Shown here: in pieces, positions 12,501 to 27,500 of the stretch | How the letters are laid out: the number at the start of each line of letters is the position of its first letter | Position numbering within the stretch: the first letter of the stretch is position 1 | DNA from: Lineus longissimus | Lineage: Eukaryota; Nemertea; Pilidiophora; Heteronemertea; Lineidae | Direction of reading: 5' to 3' | Assembly: GCF_910592395.1 (NCBI RefSeq) | Contig: NC_088309.1 | Span: forward strand, 18,046,599 to 18,110,598 | DNA length: 64,000 nucleotides | The notes under the pieces: model-generated | What the model was told of the DNA's origin: nothing | Database searches by the model: none | The model's input: only the letters and a program-made list of their open reading frames with translations | Translations under genes and position numbers: made by a program

Positions 12501-15500
12501 CATAAAAAGTTGTTCAAAGTTTTTTTGTAATTCTGAGAAACGTTAAAGCCAATGTGGTACATTGGCTGTCTTGAAATGCAAGAAGTACAGGCCTGATTGC
12601 ATGGTAGCCAGTAGTGTTAACCACTAAGCAATGAGGCTCCTTATCAGCTACTTGAATTCACGCAGTGTCTGGCCTAACCACTAACTAAAGGTAGCAAAAT
12701 CCGACAATGTAGTTCATGCTCTTCTCATCAACTTACCCTCTTCTGTTGCCCAACCTCCTGGGGAAGACTTGACCTCGCCGACCTGAGCGAGACACTGTCC
12801 TCAGAGTCGCTGCTGTCGGAATCCTCCAGTTCCCAGATGTGCTCTTCGACTGTTTGAGGCATGAGTTGCAGTTCCTCCTTGGTCTTGAACTCCAGGGTCA
12901 GGATGGTCGGCGGGAAGAGAATACCGAGTATCACCTGGAAAGGATCACACATTTGTTCAGGCCGTTGGGCACCAATAGAGGTTACCGGGTGAAAGTTCAC
13001 TTGTAAATATTTCGTCCACAACATTTTGTGCGACCAACTCTCATGTCGAAATAGCCAGCAAGATATCGTTTACGGTCACGGAAGAACAGCCTGGAAGAAG
13101 TAGTTACGGTCACCTAGGAATAGCGACAGCAAAACTGAATATCGTTACCTTCATGCTTGTACTCTTCCTCATTCTGAGCCCTCCCATCCACATGTCAGTC
13201 AGCAGAATCTGGCAGCACGGATGCGCGATGAACTCGCGGCAGACGGCCGACACAGCAAGGCTAAGACACGTCTGATCACTCCAGTATTTCAGCTCGTAGG
13301 TGAGAAGCTGTTGGGTGACGTCGTCGTCCTGCTTGTAGCAGTGCTCCAACAGGTCCATGGCGAGGGACTGGAAATCTCTGAAAGTGAATGGCAGCAAACT
13401 CACATGAAGTTAGGTCTTTGGCCAGATGTTCATGAAAAGATACAAAATTCTATTACAGAACAAGAGGCCCAAGAGTCTCGCACTCAGCTGAAATTTTCAC
13501 CTGGTAGAGAAATGAACAAGACTACTTGATCAAAACTCAAGGAAGATTATGGCTACCTTATGAAGAAGCCAAAGAGCGACCTACTTTGCATATCCCTTGA
13601 GTTCGTCATAAAGTTCAATCTCCAGGTCGTCCTCCGAAGCCTCCCGCGCCATCGCCTTGTACAACTTGCAAGCGATCAACGCCTTGGACAGCGCCTCCTC
13701 GCCGTGCTGCCACATAAACAGCGCCATACCCTGGCGTTTCATCAAAACAGACCAAACCATCAGGTCATGGAACGGGTAATAGAATATGTCATGGTAGTTG
13801 ACGCGGTCGACCGGCAAGGGAACGTCTGGTACAATATTGGCTATATGGTGACCCTGGAACGTCGCAAGAGAGGTTTGTCAATACTCATTAAGCGGTGTAG
13901 AAAATCACCCTGGTACATATATAGCATGTTGACCCCTTCATTTTGGTGACCCTACCTCTTCAGGAAAACATGATTTTCAGACTGAATGATCAATTAACTT
14001 TGTTAAACATATAAGTTGTCATTCCCAATGAGAAAAACCCTAAGTTGGAAATGTTTGCAGTAAATTCCCCTCTAACAAAGATATTAGGCTCACAAACATA
14101 ATGGGGTTTACAGTTTTTTGGTTTAATTCGCGCAACGTAATCTCAAGGGATATTGATACAGAAAGATTAAGATTAAATTGCTGACGTTGACTGCTTTCTG
14201 GGGAAAAAACATCAACCATGTCATGTTGTCTCAGTCCCCAGCTTCTACGAACACAATTGTCTGTTTTTTTGGAAGAGGCAGACTAGGGAAACCAGTGGTA
14301 CATAGCTTCCACAACACCTAACTTCCCAACTGGTGCTATCAGCCTGGAACATAAACTGTGTTCGGAACATCTCATTTTTCACTGCAATTTCTATACCTAA
14401 TTTTTTTGGTGTTTTTTTGTTCCATAAAGATCATTATTGAAATTACTCCTAAACCAGTCAATCACAATTATAGGGGATACGAAAATCTAACTACAAATAC
14501 CTCTAACTAATTATCTAGATATGAGATTGAAAACGCATGCCAACCTTTCATGCTCAATAGGATTATTCACATCAAACAGATCAGGATTATCTAATTGTAG
14601 TCACCAATGTTATTAGAGAGGTGCGCTTGATCCACACTCTGACCCCCACCCAGGTGATTCCCCTTCCATATAAAATGACATCACTTATCGTGGGGTTTCC
14701 TTGTTATTTTCAGTGACGTCAGTCAGGCAAATGACTTAACCCTTTAACTGGCTAGCGGACGATTCATACACACTCTCACTATATAACTTACATAGTGGCC
14801 GGTAGTTGATTTTTCTTAGGATAGATGGTGATACCATACGGCTTACATTTGTAGCAAAGGCGGCAAAGCATTGTCGCATGTTTCCTGCTGTTTTTCGTGG
14901 GTGAGGTTCGTGTTCGAATGCCCAAAAAAATTTGCCGATTATTGAGGGAGATGACCAAATTGTCCCAATGAAAAATGTGTCCCATCACTTCGAGTTGACT
15001 TTCTTAGGTCTTTCTCTTAGCGCAACCTGCTTTTCGACGTCACAAGTTCAATTGGTATTAGACGAGAGTGACGGGGAATAGAGTGGATGTCGGAACGGCA
15101 TGCAACCTCTCTATTCTTGGGTGTACAGTCCGTCTGAGTTTTTGGTTATGATAATCTGATAGAAGGTTGTTATGCACATGCTTTTGAGATGCTTCTGCTT
15201 GAAAAATGCTTATCAGAGTGAGATCGCACACACTTTCTCATGCAGCAGAACTTGAAAGCACTTTCAAGTTAACCCATTTCCAGTTGCCCTGCCACCATAA
15301 CACACAAAAATAAGGACACCCTCTGGACCGACAAGTGATGTCCTTAATAGTGATGCGTCCTGATTAGGAAGGTCAAATTACATGGAAACAATCAATCTGG
15401 AACAAAAACTCATGTCCTTAATAGAGGGTGTCCTTAATGGATAGCTGTCCACTGAGGGAGGTTCCACTGAAGTTAAATCTCGTCAGTCAGCATAAATTTC

Positions 15501-18500
15501 ATAATTTGAGCATTTCATTTGCCGAGACAGAAGTGATGATCCGGAAAAGTCTACCTCGACCAACAACGCCTAACACTTGCAACTGGGGGATGAAAACATC
15601 AAAAGCCATGGACTTGGTCTCACATGCAGATGGGATCACCCAGGCCCGTAGCTGTAGTTTTTTGGCCACGGGAGGTGGGTGGGGGTGCAAAACATGTCTT
15701 GAAGGCTCTACCAGCCAGCAAAGCAGCTAATATCTGCAGTATGAAATGTATGTTTTTGGTGACCGGGGGGGCATGTGCCACTCTTTTGCTACCGCCATTA
15801 TTTCCTAACCCATTTTGGCCTTCCAAAGGTGGAAAGTTCCTACATGGTGAAATATCATGAGTATATAAACTGGCCATAGAATGGATTGTTTTTATTGTTG
15901 TTATTATTTATTGAACTTTCCTCGACATGTAAGACCAAGACTATTCATGTGTAAGTTTCAGCCAGACGGCTCACTCGGATGCAGGGCAGGCATAAACTGG
16001 TGAACTTTACCCAATTACTAGGGGATAGCGAATGCACCCGAGCTGACTGAAAAAGCAACGATGGCAAACATGGCCATTAAGGCATACGATGTATGTGCGT
16101 GAAATAAAGAAGAGGGATCTGCCCGTAACGTCTGTCTGTTGCAGCACCTAGACGATTTGCAATTTGTAAGAAGTGCTTGCAAGGCCACTTAAAAGGGTTG
16201 GTGGACCACCATTTTGGCCAGAACTTGAAATCCTATTAAAAGCAATCGGAACTCTTTCGAAACGAAGTGAAAGTCAATTTCAATGGCGGGGTCTGTTCTA
16301 AGTTTCCTAGAGAACAGCCTCCAAGGTTTTGAATAGTCACTCACTTCATTTTGAAGGAGTTCTACTGGTAATTGCGTTACGATCTTATGTTCTAGCCAAA
16401 TTGATGGTATCTATGGTAAACCCTTAAATGTGGGTTGGACCTGTACGGACTGGAAAATCCACTTAAAAGGGTTGGTGGACCACCATTTTGGCCAGAACTT
16501 GAAATCCTATTAAAAGCAATCGGAACTCTTTCGAAACGAAGTGAAAGTCAATTTCAATGGTGGGGTCTGTTCAAAGTTTCCCAGATAACAGCCTCTCAGG
16601 TTTTGAATAGGCAGTCACTTCATTTTGAAGGCATTCTACAGGTAATTGCTTTACGATCTTAAGTTCTAGCCAAATTGATGGTATCTATGGTCAACCCTTA
16701 AATGTGGGTTGGACCTGTACGGACTGGAAATTTCACAGACAGCAGCAGGAGATGCTTTCAAGTACTGGTCCGGCACATAAAGGCATTACTCTTTTGAATC
16801 AGCGCAGCGATTTGCAGAAGTTGCAACAAAATTCGCAGATTTTGAATCTGGTTACGCTTGCTCACACCAAACTCTGTGCTGCGCATGTACAACTGGATGG
16901 AAAATCTGGAAATATTTTTCAACTTTTCCCATTGTGGAACTGATTCATCGGCCTCTGAGGAATATTCCAAAAACTTCTAGAAACCAAGTGAGGGCAAAAA
17001 TCTCAATCTTGGATAAGTGCAGTTTTAATGTAACCATGACGAAAACATTCAAGAGAAACCTTATTACGAGTGACGAAGTCACATCCATGCATACAATACA
17101 TACAACAGCAAGACGACAAGCAACGGTCAACAATGGTCAATCTCTTTAACTACAGTCCAAGTCACAATTGACATCCTTCCTGCGTTGTGTCAGTTAAGCG
17201 CAACGTACGAAGCAATGATGCCGCAACAGTGACGTACTTATCTCTCTATGTTCCACATGTATGACACCCGATCTACGCGCTGGGTAGCGAGTCAATGGCA
17301 CGCCACTGACGCGAATTAAGGGACGTCAATTGTGATTTGGACTGTATCAAATTGAAGAACCAAGAATGCAGTGATCAATTTGTAAACACGCGTTCCTTTT
17401 ACTATTGAAACTACATGCTAACAGGGCGTACTTCATGACAGAATGAAATGCAATATTTGAATCTGAAAGGCCGTCGAAAATGAGGGTGAACAACTGATGA
17501 ATAAAGCAATGGCAAATTTAAGCAAGCAGTGTTTGGAAGCCCAAAAATATTCAGTGACGTAATCAATCATTTCCATATGCCAGGAACTGAAAAATGTCTA
17601 ACATTATCGAGCTTAATTCGATGATTGTTACTTTCATGAATTTTTCTTATTTGCCAAAAACGCCCACGAAAAGAGTACTGTTTTGGTACTATGGAAGACA
17701 ACCAACTAACATTGCTGAAACAGCAGTCAAGGGCAGATCAACCTCACAACAGATCCAGGTTTCAGAATATGAAGGAACGCACCCAGGACTGGACAGGCCA
17801 AATCCTGATCAATTTCAATGATTTTTCTGAAAAAAGATGGGTGCATCCCCCCTGAATCCACACCTGTAATCAATCCTTTCAGCTATTCATCCTGACAATG
17901 GTGTCCATTTCAGTTTAAATCTTTTGGTGTTCCCCTGATTTAGTCAGCACCCCTAAAACTAGCACACTACCATGCCTAGTGCAAGTCTAAGATATTCTAA
18001 ACTCATTATGTAATGAAAAAATATTTTTGAGGCATAGCGAAAGATCAAGCAAAATGAAAGGCACATGCGAGAAAAAATTAGGTGTCCCGAAAATATATAT
18101 ATAGTTACATTGAAAAATCCCGACGTCTGAGTGAATGTGGGAGATAGAAAAGACAGGGTCTCAAAATGGTCTTGTATAAACAAGTGACATAATTACAATT
18201 TAAAGTAATGAATGACTTCATGATAACTTTACTCAATTTGTGATATCATTCATCATGTGTCGTGATTGAATTGTCTGCGATGGTCTCCACAGCAAAATAT
18301 ACCCGGTAATGATGAACTTAGTTTTGACGTCTTTTTCTACCATGCACAACTTTGAATTTGCTGCGGTACCTTTTGAACTATGAATCTCACAGACAACATG
18401 TTGTTTTAACGAAATTCATGTCCCCTTCTATAAACCTGGCAGCATTACTTCTAACTAGACTTTTCCAAAAAGATTGATTTTTTTCTGCCTTGAACTTGAA

Positions 18501-21500
18501 TGATGTCTGAAGCCAATTGGCATATACTTGAAATGCAACATTAAAGGGACAACGTGGTCATGAGATCTGTTGGTTTTTCATGCAAAAACGGTTTCCATCA
18601 GGACCGCGATTTCTCCCAACAGGATTACTGAAAAGCCATCGCACTGCAATGAACAATCCACTAGGACAGGGTGCTACCATAGGCCTGATATTCACAAGCC
18701 ATGTCAGAAAGACTATCAAATTTTTGTACGTTGTGCTGCATGACGTGTTGTGAAGAGCCAGGAATTTTAGCTCCTTGAAAGCCACGCCAATTCATCCAGA
18801 AATGTAATCCTTGGTTCTCCACGGGATCAAACCCGGGCCCTATTTGGTGGTAGCCAGCAGCTTTAACCACTCAGCTATGAGGCTCCTAATGCTTCTAACT
18901 AGAACTATTCTAAGGAGAGATTTGAAGTCGACCATTTTGAGACAATAGTATAAGTGAGAGGTTGCGCGATTTGCTTTAAGTAGGCAACGAGACACATACC
19001 TGTACTTGACTTGCAGACTGCATGGGGGAAAGAGCGAGAAGTCGAGCTGGGATTACAATCAACATACATATCAACAAGAATCGATAAACGCTAAGAATTT
19101 GGAAGCACAACCACAGTACCGGAGTTATATGGGATTCTTGTGTCACGTGTCATGATTTCATCACAAACGACATGTAGTTTAGACAATTAGTTGGCAGGAC
19201 TTATCATGCAAATAAGAAAATGATATTTTTAAGAGTCGTAAAACGTCTCTAAAACTTGGGCTGCCCATTTAAAAATGACAAGTTTTTGGCCTTTCTGAAG
19301 TTCCAAATTCTTAGTGTTTATTCTTGATATCAAGCAAGAGAGATGCATATCAACAACAGTAAAACCAACAATTGACAATGGGGCGGGGGGGTCTCATTGC
19401 TGAATTAATAAGTAACTCGTCTTATGCCGAATCATCATCTAATCATCTTGTTTGTATCAGTAGACTTAATTCAACTACACCGTCAAATTTGACTGGAAAT
19501 TTTTTTTTGTCACTTAAAAACCTCCCAAACCCTGTTGGTAAAATAGCAACTCTCATCTCAGCTCATTCTGCACAAAGTAAAATTAGTTACATTTGCAATG
19601 AATGAAACAGGGTCAAACTATGTTGGTTCCAACAATATAGTGATGTTTGAAATAAAAGCAAGAGAATAGCTGGTTAAATTTGCTCTGCTTGTCAAGATAC
19701 CAAAATACGTTGGTCTGATACTCTGTGGCAGCCATTGCTCCAAAGACGACAAGAGACCACAGGTTCATTTGACTAAAGTTAAGTAAATTTCTGGTCATGG
19801 CAAACCTCGACTGTCAGTTGCTCCCAAAGATATCTTTATATTGACACTCGAAAGAGCGCTTCTAAACCATTTATTGACAACGGTGGCAGCAACATGCATC
19901 TAAAAATAGCAGACGGGGCAGCGGTAGCGCAGTGGAAGTGAGTCAGCCTCATGATCAAGAGGTCGTGGGTTCAACCATTTGTCAGATTTTTATGAAAGGT
20001 TTGGACCTTGAACAAATAATACCAAATTTTTTACATTTATGATGAGTAACAAGAACACATTATGATAGTCATTGTCATCATGCCATGCGCAGAATACAGT
20101 CTAGGAACGGCTTTTTCTTTTTAAACTGATGAAAATTTCCCACCAGAAATCAACTTATGAGAGTAAATGATCCAGTTAAATTTTTTTATAATATTGTATA
20201 CCCATGTATTTTCGTGTCCCTCAACATTTGCAAAAACATCCTTTGCGGACTTTTCTTCCATCTATTTCGGCAAAAGGGTGCATTTTCAAATGATAAAACC
20301 ATTACGGTAAGTTAAACATTTTTTGTTGTGCACCAAAAGTATGCCAATATACCCCTCTTGAAAAATATTAGGCTCACAAAAATAAGGGGTTAACAGTACC
20401 CTGTAAAAAGAACCTCGTGGCCAGACTGTATCCTTACATTTCAACATTAGTAAGGCAATGACAACACATGTCAACAACATATCTCAATGATTAACATTAA
20501 CAACGACCACAGCGCTAATTAGAAGGTCAGACCATTTTGGAATAGTTCACACAGCCATATAATTATAAAACCCACTCAAACAGCCTACATGCAACAATTT
20601 GATATAGAATGACAAGGGGAATATAACAAGGGAGTTCCTGAGTGTAGCAGCTGATATCCAGTCAGAGTTCTCCACAGGATTTTCTCAAGGTACATGAACG
20701 GCGATACCCTTGATTATCAAAAAGTTTGGCCAGTGTGCAGCTCAAGGTTGAGTGGCCGGCAATCTAAGGTAGGGTGGCCCTATAGAAAGCTTCTACAAAA
20801 TTCTAGAGCACGGTAGGATGGCTCTTCCAAGGTAGAGTGGCTCTTCCAAGGTAGAGTGGCTCTTCCAAGGTAGGATGGCTCTTCCAAGGTAGAGTGGCAA
20901 GCTGCCAAGGTAGGATGGGCCGCCCTGACAAAGGCCTTGGGGAGAATACTGTATCCCAACCACAACGTAAAGAGCATTTCTTCAGCTTTGCAACACCAAC
21001 GAGTTTGTTTTGACTTACTCGTGGCAGAAATCATCATTTCTAAAACAACAATACAATACCATGATCGGATTCCTTAGGACAGAATTCAAAACAAACACCC
21101 ACCATCAATGGCCATGAAACTTTTGCCCTTTAAACATAAATACTTTCAGCCTTCTTGAAAATCGTTAGACCAACACTACGCTTAAAATTTGCAGCATTTG
21201 GCATAACAATTTTACCAAGACCAGTATAAATACTTACTCTCTTCATAACAGCATTATACAGCGTCTTGAACTTCCTGCGGCAGTAAGACGCCCGGTACGC
21301 CCCGCCCATCAGATGCTCAACCACCAGGCCGATATCAGTCAGGGTGTAACGGTAGTCTTGGGGCATATTCTGAAATAGTGAGTGAACACTTTGAGATGCG
21401 TGCTCATGAGTACGACAACCGGTATGCCCCTTTTATCAGACGCTCAATCACCAGACCGATGTCAGTCAGAGTGTGACGCTAGTCTTGGGGCCAGTCAGGG

Positions 21501-24500
21501 TGTAACGGTAGTTAGTAACTAGTGTCAACCAGGTAAACTGTAATTCAAACAATCTTAAATGCCTTCTACTGACTCTTGAGAGGGTTAACAGCTTAATCTC
21601 ATTATAAAGATCAAGGGTGAAGCCAGACCAATTTGAATTGCCCTGTCAGGGTTGACACATCACAAGTATGTCCCACCTGTCATACAATTAGCATCATTAG
21701 GTATTCCAGCATGTTGCCCAGACAGCATAATTAGAACGTTCTCAAAGAAGCACACTCATTTACGAATCAGTCACAATACATTTTGACAATACTTCAAGAC
21801 TGATCACCAGCCTGGCAAATCAGCGTCCTAATTCCCCATGGACACTCAAGTTGTCCATGGACATCTCAATCTAATGTTTAGATTTCTCTGCGGAGGGCAA
21901 ACGATTCCGAAAAATTTTGAAAAAAGAAAATTTTATGATTCAGATTTTGAAAATCCAGATAAGTCCAGAGGATTCTAATCCATGTTTGATGATGGAATAC
22001 AAACCTTTTTGACATCCCTCACCAGGTACCGGAGTGTATTAGATGGGCCACATTTCTGGAAAGGAAATGGAACATTTATTGAACAAACAAACACATACAA
22101 AATCAAACACAAACTCGACCCATCCAATACCCCTGAAACTAAGCTTACAATTACATCATCTGCTGCAATGAACATCAATAAATACAATGAGGGCTTTGGT
22201 GACAGTTTTCAAAACCCAAGCGACACAAAAATCCCTGAGATCGGCCATAGCCTAAAACTAGTTCGGTTTACACCTTGGGTGACAAACAACGTAGATTTAT
22301 GTCTATCATGACCAAACGTTTGGTGTCCAATGACGTAGATCTACGTCTATCATGCCCAAACGTTTGGTGTCCAATGACGTAGAACTACGTCTATCATGCC
22401 CAAACGTTTGGCATCAAACAACGTAGATCTATGTCTATAATAATGATCAGAAGACAAATGAAGTCTTCCTTTCAATTGATAGGTGGGTTCGAGGTGAATG
22501 TAATGAAGACCACTTCAGGCAATAATCTCTAACGAAATTTCTTTAGCGAGCGGTAAAAAGTGGTATGGGGGAAATCTAGTGAAAACCTCGTGGCACCCAA
22601 GGTGTTAAGAACACATACATCCGTTCAGCATTAAACAAGAAGTTCCATATCCATTAACTATTGATAAGTCAGGTATTACAATCAGGATATAAAACCACAG
22701 GTTATCCAGAGCATGAAGGAGAAAGGTCATAAATCCTTCCAGCAATATCAGCAAATCACACTTTATTACTTGCACCTGACAGATGACAAAAGCAGTGGCA
22801 TATAATAAGCTATAATCCTTACGCACTAACAGCCATATTCTCAAATGTTTATGATGTACTGAAAATATATTTTCCTTCTTATTCTTGACCAATCATTATG
22901 ATGGTCAAAACCACGGCCGATTCACCAGAATATGCAGAGATACAACAGGTCACTTACCGTATTATAGAGTTCCTCCAGCCTCGGTATGGTCAGGAAGTCC
23001 TGCATGCTCACGCCATTCTCGAGCAGAAGTTTCACAAAGTCGACTCTATCATGGATGAGGGCATCCATCATCGCTTGCTCCAAGGAACCTTCCTGAAAAG
23101 GTCATCGATTCAATCAGAATTGAAAAAATTTGAATAAACGGATAAACAGAATCGAATTAACACAGACACATTCTAAAGCGCCAGGTCTTGTTCGACTTGG
23201 TGTTAAAAAGAGTCTATTCTGCTTTCGATCATGTGAACCATCATCAGTTAAATTTAATCTGAAAGCAACTTTTCAGGTCAACTTACGGCCCACTCCTGTC
23301 CATAAACAAAAATGTGGCTGCGTGCTATGTCCACTCGGTTCCATGTTAATGCCAGACTCAGCTGGTCGGGGGCACTGGCATTCTGACCTGCAAGGAAACA
23401 GAAATAAAGCAAGATAATTTCAATATTCCTGGGTTGGGCATCTTCTCATGAAAGGCTGCGACATCACGAGGCCACCTGTTGGTGTTGCCTGGGTGTTTGA
23501 GGTTCGGCAAATGCATGAGAGTCCTGATAACCTGAAGGGGCAGAAAATTTGCTAGTGAATGGGTAAATGATGATAATATTGGATTCTTATATAGCACTTT
23601 TCCATATTTCCCTGTTCAAAGCGCTTTTGGGATACCATAAACATTTCCCGGTCTCCACAGAAATCAATCGGGGATTTCAGCCCATCAACCATGATCATGG
23701 CTGGCGTGGAATATTCCACAGTATTTCGTCACATAATTTTTCATTCATTTCGCTGGTTATATTCCTTTGATTGCATCATGGCAGGACTCCTTTAATATAA
23801 TCTCTGAGGTTGAAAACATGGGGATGACAGTCCCCAGAGATAAAGCCACCTCTTATTGATATCATGAAACATGCCCAAAGTTCATGTACTTTTACTTGTA
23901 CAATAAGCATGAATCATTCGCACCAACGAGTGTTGAAACGACCTCACCTGAACGCCAATACAAAATGATCAGTTTTCAATTAGTCGACCAAATGATAATT
24001 TATAGCTTGGATTTTTAACACGCAATCGTTTGATAACTCAGCATTACACGGCTGGTTTACCTCACGATTGCGAACTCAACTAAGCGGCAAGTCATTCAAT
24101 ATCGAAATAGAAAAATTATCAATATGGTAGTCAGTTCATATTATATTGCATTATAAATGGACATACATGTAGTTCTATAGAGAGGACAACATAACGGTCC
24201 TGAGGGGTAATATGAAATAGGCAGCCTGGAGAATCAGTTCCCCAGATTGCCGAGAATCTTATCAGGCCTTCCAACATAACGAGCAGCCTGTCCTGGATAG
24301 TACTCCTTGAGCCCTGGGGAATGGCCACCTCATAAGAAAAAGAGCCAAATGTACGCTCATTGGTAAATTCTCGAGAAAAAACTGTGTCAATCTGATAACA
24401 CGGACAATATGTCATCATATGCTCTAAATTTCGAGGTAAATTAACCAGCGGGTTACTCTGCGGTGCACGCACAAAATCAATCCATGCACATTCTCGATGT

Positions 24501-27500
24501 ACTTTCAGTTTGAGAACCTTAAGTGCCATTGTCACGAGGAAAAGACACTCATCTTACTTTCACTCCGCAAATCCACTGTAATCATTTTGACTATGGTAAT
24601 CTAGCACACACGGAAGTTGGTCGAGGACTCGTTTACCCAAAACCGTGTGGCTTATCTGGAGAGACCCCACCATTATCTCATCAGCCTCCAAATCAAAAAT
24701 TGATGAGACAAGATGACATGTTTCAAGTCACATATCCTGTCTGGTGATAAACACTTGAATAATTGAGAGAAAATATCTGTTAACGTTTCACATTCTCTCA
24801 TTATAACCATTGCAATTATCACCAAGGAGGTAGTGGTGAGAATCACTCTATGTTGACGTGGAAGCTACCTGCAGACAACAGGGGATCACTCCTAAAAAAA
24901 CCATAAACCCGCATGGAATGGATCATTACAAAGCAAAAGCATACCGACTGCAGCACCCACCCATCATTCATCAGTCTCCTCCCTGACTGTCAAGCAAAAC
25001 ACCTCATATAAAAAAATTTTTTTTGGAAAATTTTTGTTTTCTTGGGAAATCATTATGAAGACCTCCCCGAGTCATTGAAACCATAATGGAGGTCGTGGAG
25101 GGCGGTGGCACAACGATTCAGCGTACGCCTTGTGATTGGGAGGTCTCGGGTTTTCGATAAGCGATTGGTGCCACTCCGTAACTCTGACCTGGCCTTCCGT
25201 GCGCAAGATTGTGACTGCCCTTGGTTCTCCAGATAGGTTTCTGGATAGGCGGGGTAAAAAAGTTTGCGATTACAGTGAAAATCGATACATAAAAACTCAC
25301 TGTCATTATCATTATACTAAATCTCAGTGTGATGCATCTTTCAGTTTTGCCTATGTCGAAAATGTGTTTCTTATTGATAAGCCCTTGTACAGCCATTGCT
25401 TCATTTTGGACCAGAATCAAGCAGCACCTGAAAACCTGTGGAGGTTTTCACCAACATCAACCGAAGCCATCTAAGTTACTACAACAGGATAATCAGTCTC
25501 ATTAGGCGGTGATGATCGGGGCAGAATAGCATCCACCCAGCTCGCAGATAGACGGAATAAGATGGCTTCGTTGTCCTGGAGAATTGGTTACATTTGTCAT
25601 CTATTTGGCCTCGTTAGTTCATTGGTTAAAAGTTCATGTCTAGTTCGATGTTCCTTGCACTCCACTTTGCTCAAGCAAAAATATGGCATTAGAGGGGCTA
25701 CTTGGGATGAGGGGGCATTTGCTTCTCTTCCAGCTATACAGCCCTGAACCCGAGGTAAAAAGACATCATCAAGTGATTGATTTTTTTGCTGATGAACAGA
25801 TCATACCAATCAGCAGACCCGACTATGACGTGCACACCAACCCCTCATCCAGTAAAAAGGTTACAACAGGTATCACCCATGATAATAGCCAGCATCCACT
25901 AACCTTTTAGGAGAGCCGTCAAAATGGCCAGGTCAATATCCTGACACGGACCTTCGCCCATTCGGAACACCGTGATCTGAAAATACGAATTCGATATATC
26001 AGCCAATCTCCCGAGGCATTTGGAATGGAAATCCAATAACCTCTCGTGATAGTCCTTCAATATCTTCACTTGGCTCATTTCATGGGAACCGAATATGAAC
26101 GATGGATCTGCAATATTTCATCCGTCTGTCACCGACAGTAAACAAGATAAATTGGCGAAAAGTTAATCTTGAAATAATTTTGATGATATTTCAATTGAAA
26201 TTGAAGATATACATGTAGCGGACCAAAAAGCTGTCTAAAAGAATTTGAAATTAATCAGATTTAAAACATTCGAAAACAATATTTTCTATCTAGCTTGTCC
26301 AAATTTTTGTCTACTGCAATGATCAGCTCTGTGTAATGCACAGCCTGAATGCATTTGCTCATTGTTAGAACCTACTCTAACACAACATCACAAAAACACA
26401 CTTTGGCAGTCAGAATGGCCACAAAGTATCGAATAAATGGCAATTTAAATCCGATGACAACTGAACACTTGCTTTTTAACATTTAGCAAGAAAAGAAATA
26501 ACTGTCATTTTGGCTGTAGGAGATGTTCTCATAGAATTGGACAAAAAGAACGAAATGTTAGAAAACAAAACAACTTCAACTTCGTATCTCTTTCAGGCAC
26601 TCATCACCGCAGTGGGTGGGGCCTTTGTCAAATATCAAGGCACTACAGATCCAATTAGTTGGTAATTTTTCATTTGTGCTAATTTTCTGATTTTTTCAAC
26701 CAGAATACATCCGTAGACATGATAGATGAAAGCTCCCACTATCTGACAAAAAGCTGGACTGGCACCAGTTTAGCTGCCAGGACATCTTGATGACATTTAC
26801 AATGTGGAGGTTATATCATTCTCTTCTTGTCACCTTCCCTGTATCCTCCCCGGGGCTCTGTGACAGTTAAAAGCTGTATCCTTCCCGGCAGGTGCAGGGA
26901 AAGCCAGCATCTTTGCCTGATATTGTTACTGGATATATTACCCGGCGAAGCAAAAAATAAACTAGGGGACAATATGATCCTGCTTCTTTCAGTATATGCT
27001 TGCCAATTTATCCTGTTCATGTATTGGTACAAAAAATATGACAGATATAATAAGATACTAACTAGTCTTGGCACATAAAAAAATCCTCCTCTATGACGTA
27101 CGACGTACGTCGAATGCAAGCAATCTGTACTCCTGCATGACGTATGACGTATGTCGTAAGGAATCAATTGGTGACTTCTCAATAATTATTGATAGTACTA
27201 TCTGGAAGAATTCAACTGTCTTACCAATTCCTTCTTCTTGCAGCACATCATGAGTTCTATGAAGAGTTTCTCCGCTTGCTCCCTAGTATACTGGAATGTC
27301 TTCTCGATTGTCAAGATCAGCTGATCACGCAGAGTCTCCGGCATAGTCCTACAATGAGAACCCGAGATATTTTCAGGGGCCGGTTGTTGTTGCTGTTTAA
27401 TATTGTTGTTGTTGTTCTTCTGCTCGTGCAATTTTTGTGATGCACGCAACTCAGTCAAGCCAGAAACTTGGCGTTAACTAATAACTTGGTGTTATCTCCA

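Larger units (their letters stand above)
13854..21237 (-). other. 7.4-kb TRPM intron
   Basis: Intron between exons 21238-21369 and 13585-13853, closed by GTAAGT and a CTTGCGACGTTCCAG acceptor. It holds a CTCTATTAAGGACAC MITE (15308), a 274-bp tandem duplication (16185), an ACAGTCCAAATCAC MITE (17151), SINE heads and an 18-19-bp repeat array (20790). No additional TRPM exon was recognised. Confidence 0.7.

Noticed and set aside
15624-15877. Overlapping frames on both strands near 15.7 kb as a gene
   Set aside because: Short, mutually antisense and without conserved motifs or usable exon phase.
19914-19985. Functional tRNA gene
   Set aside because: A and B boxes fit but no paired acceptor stem is visible. 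SINE head is more likely. The same applies at 18785 and 50215.
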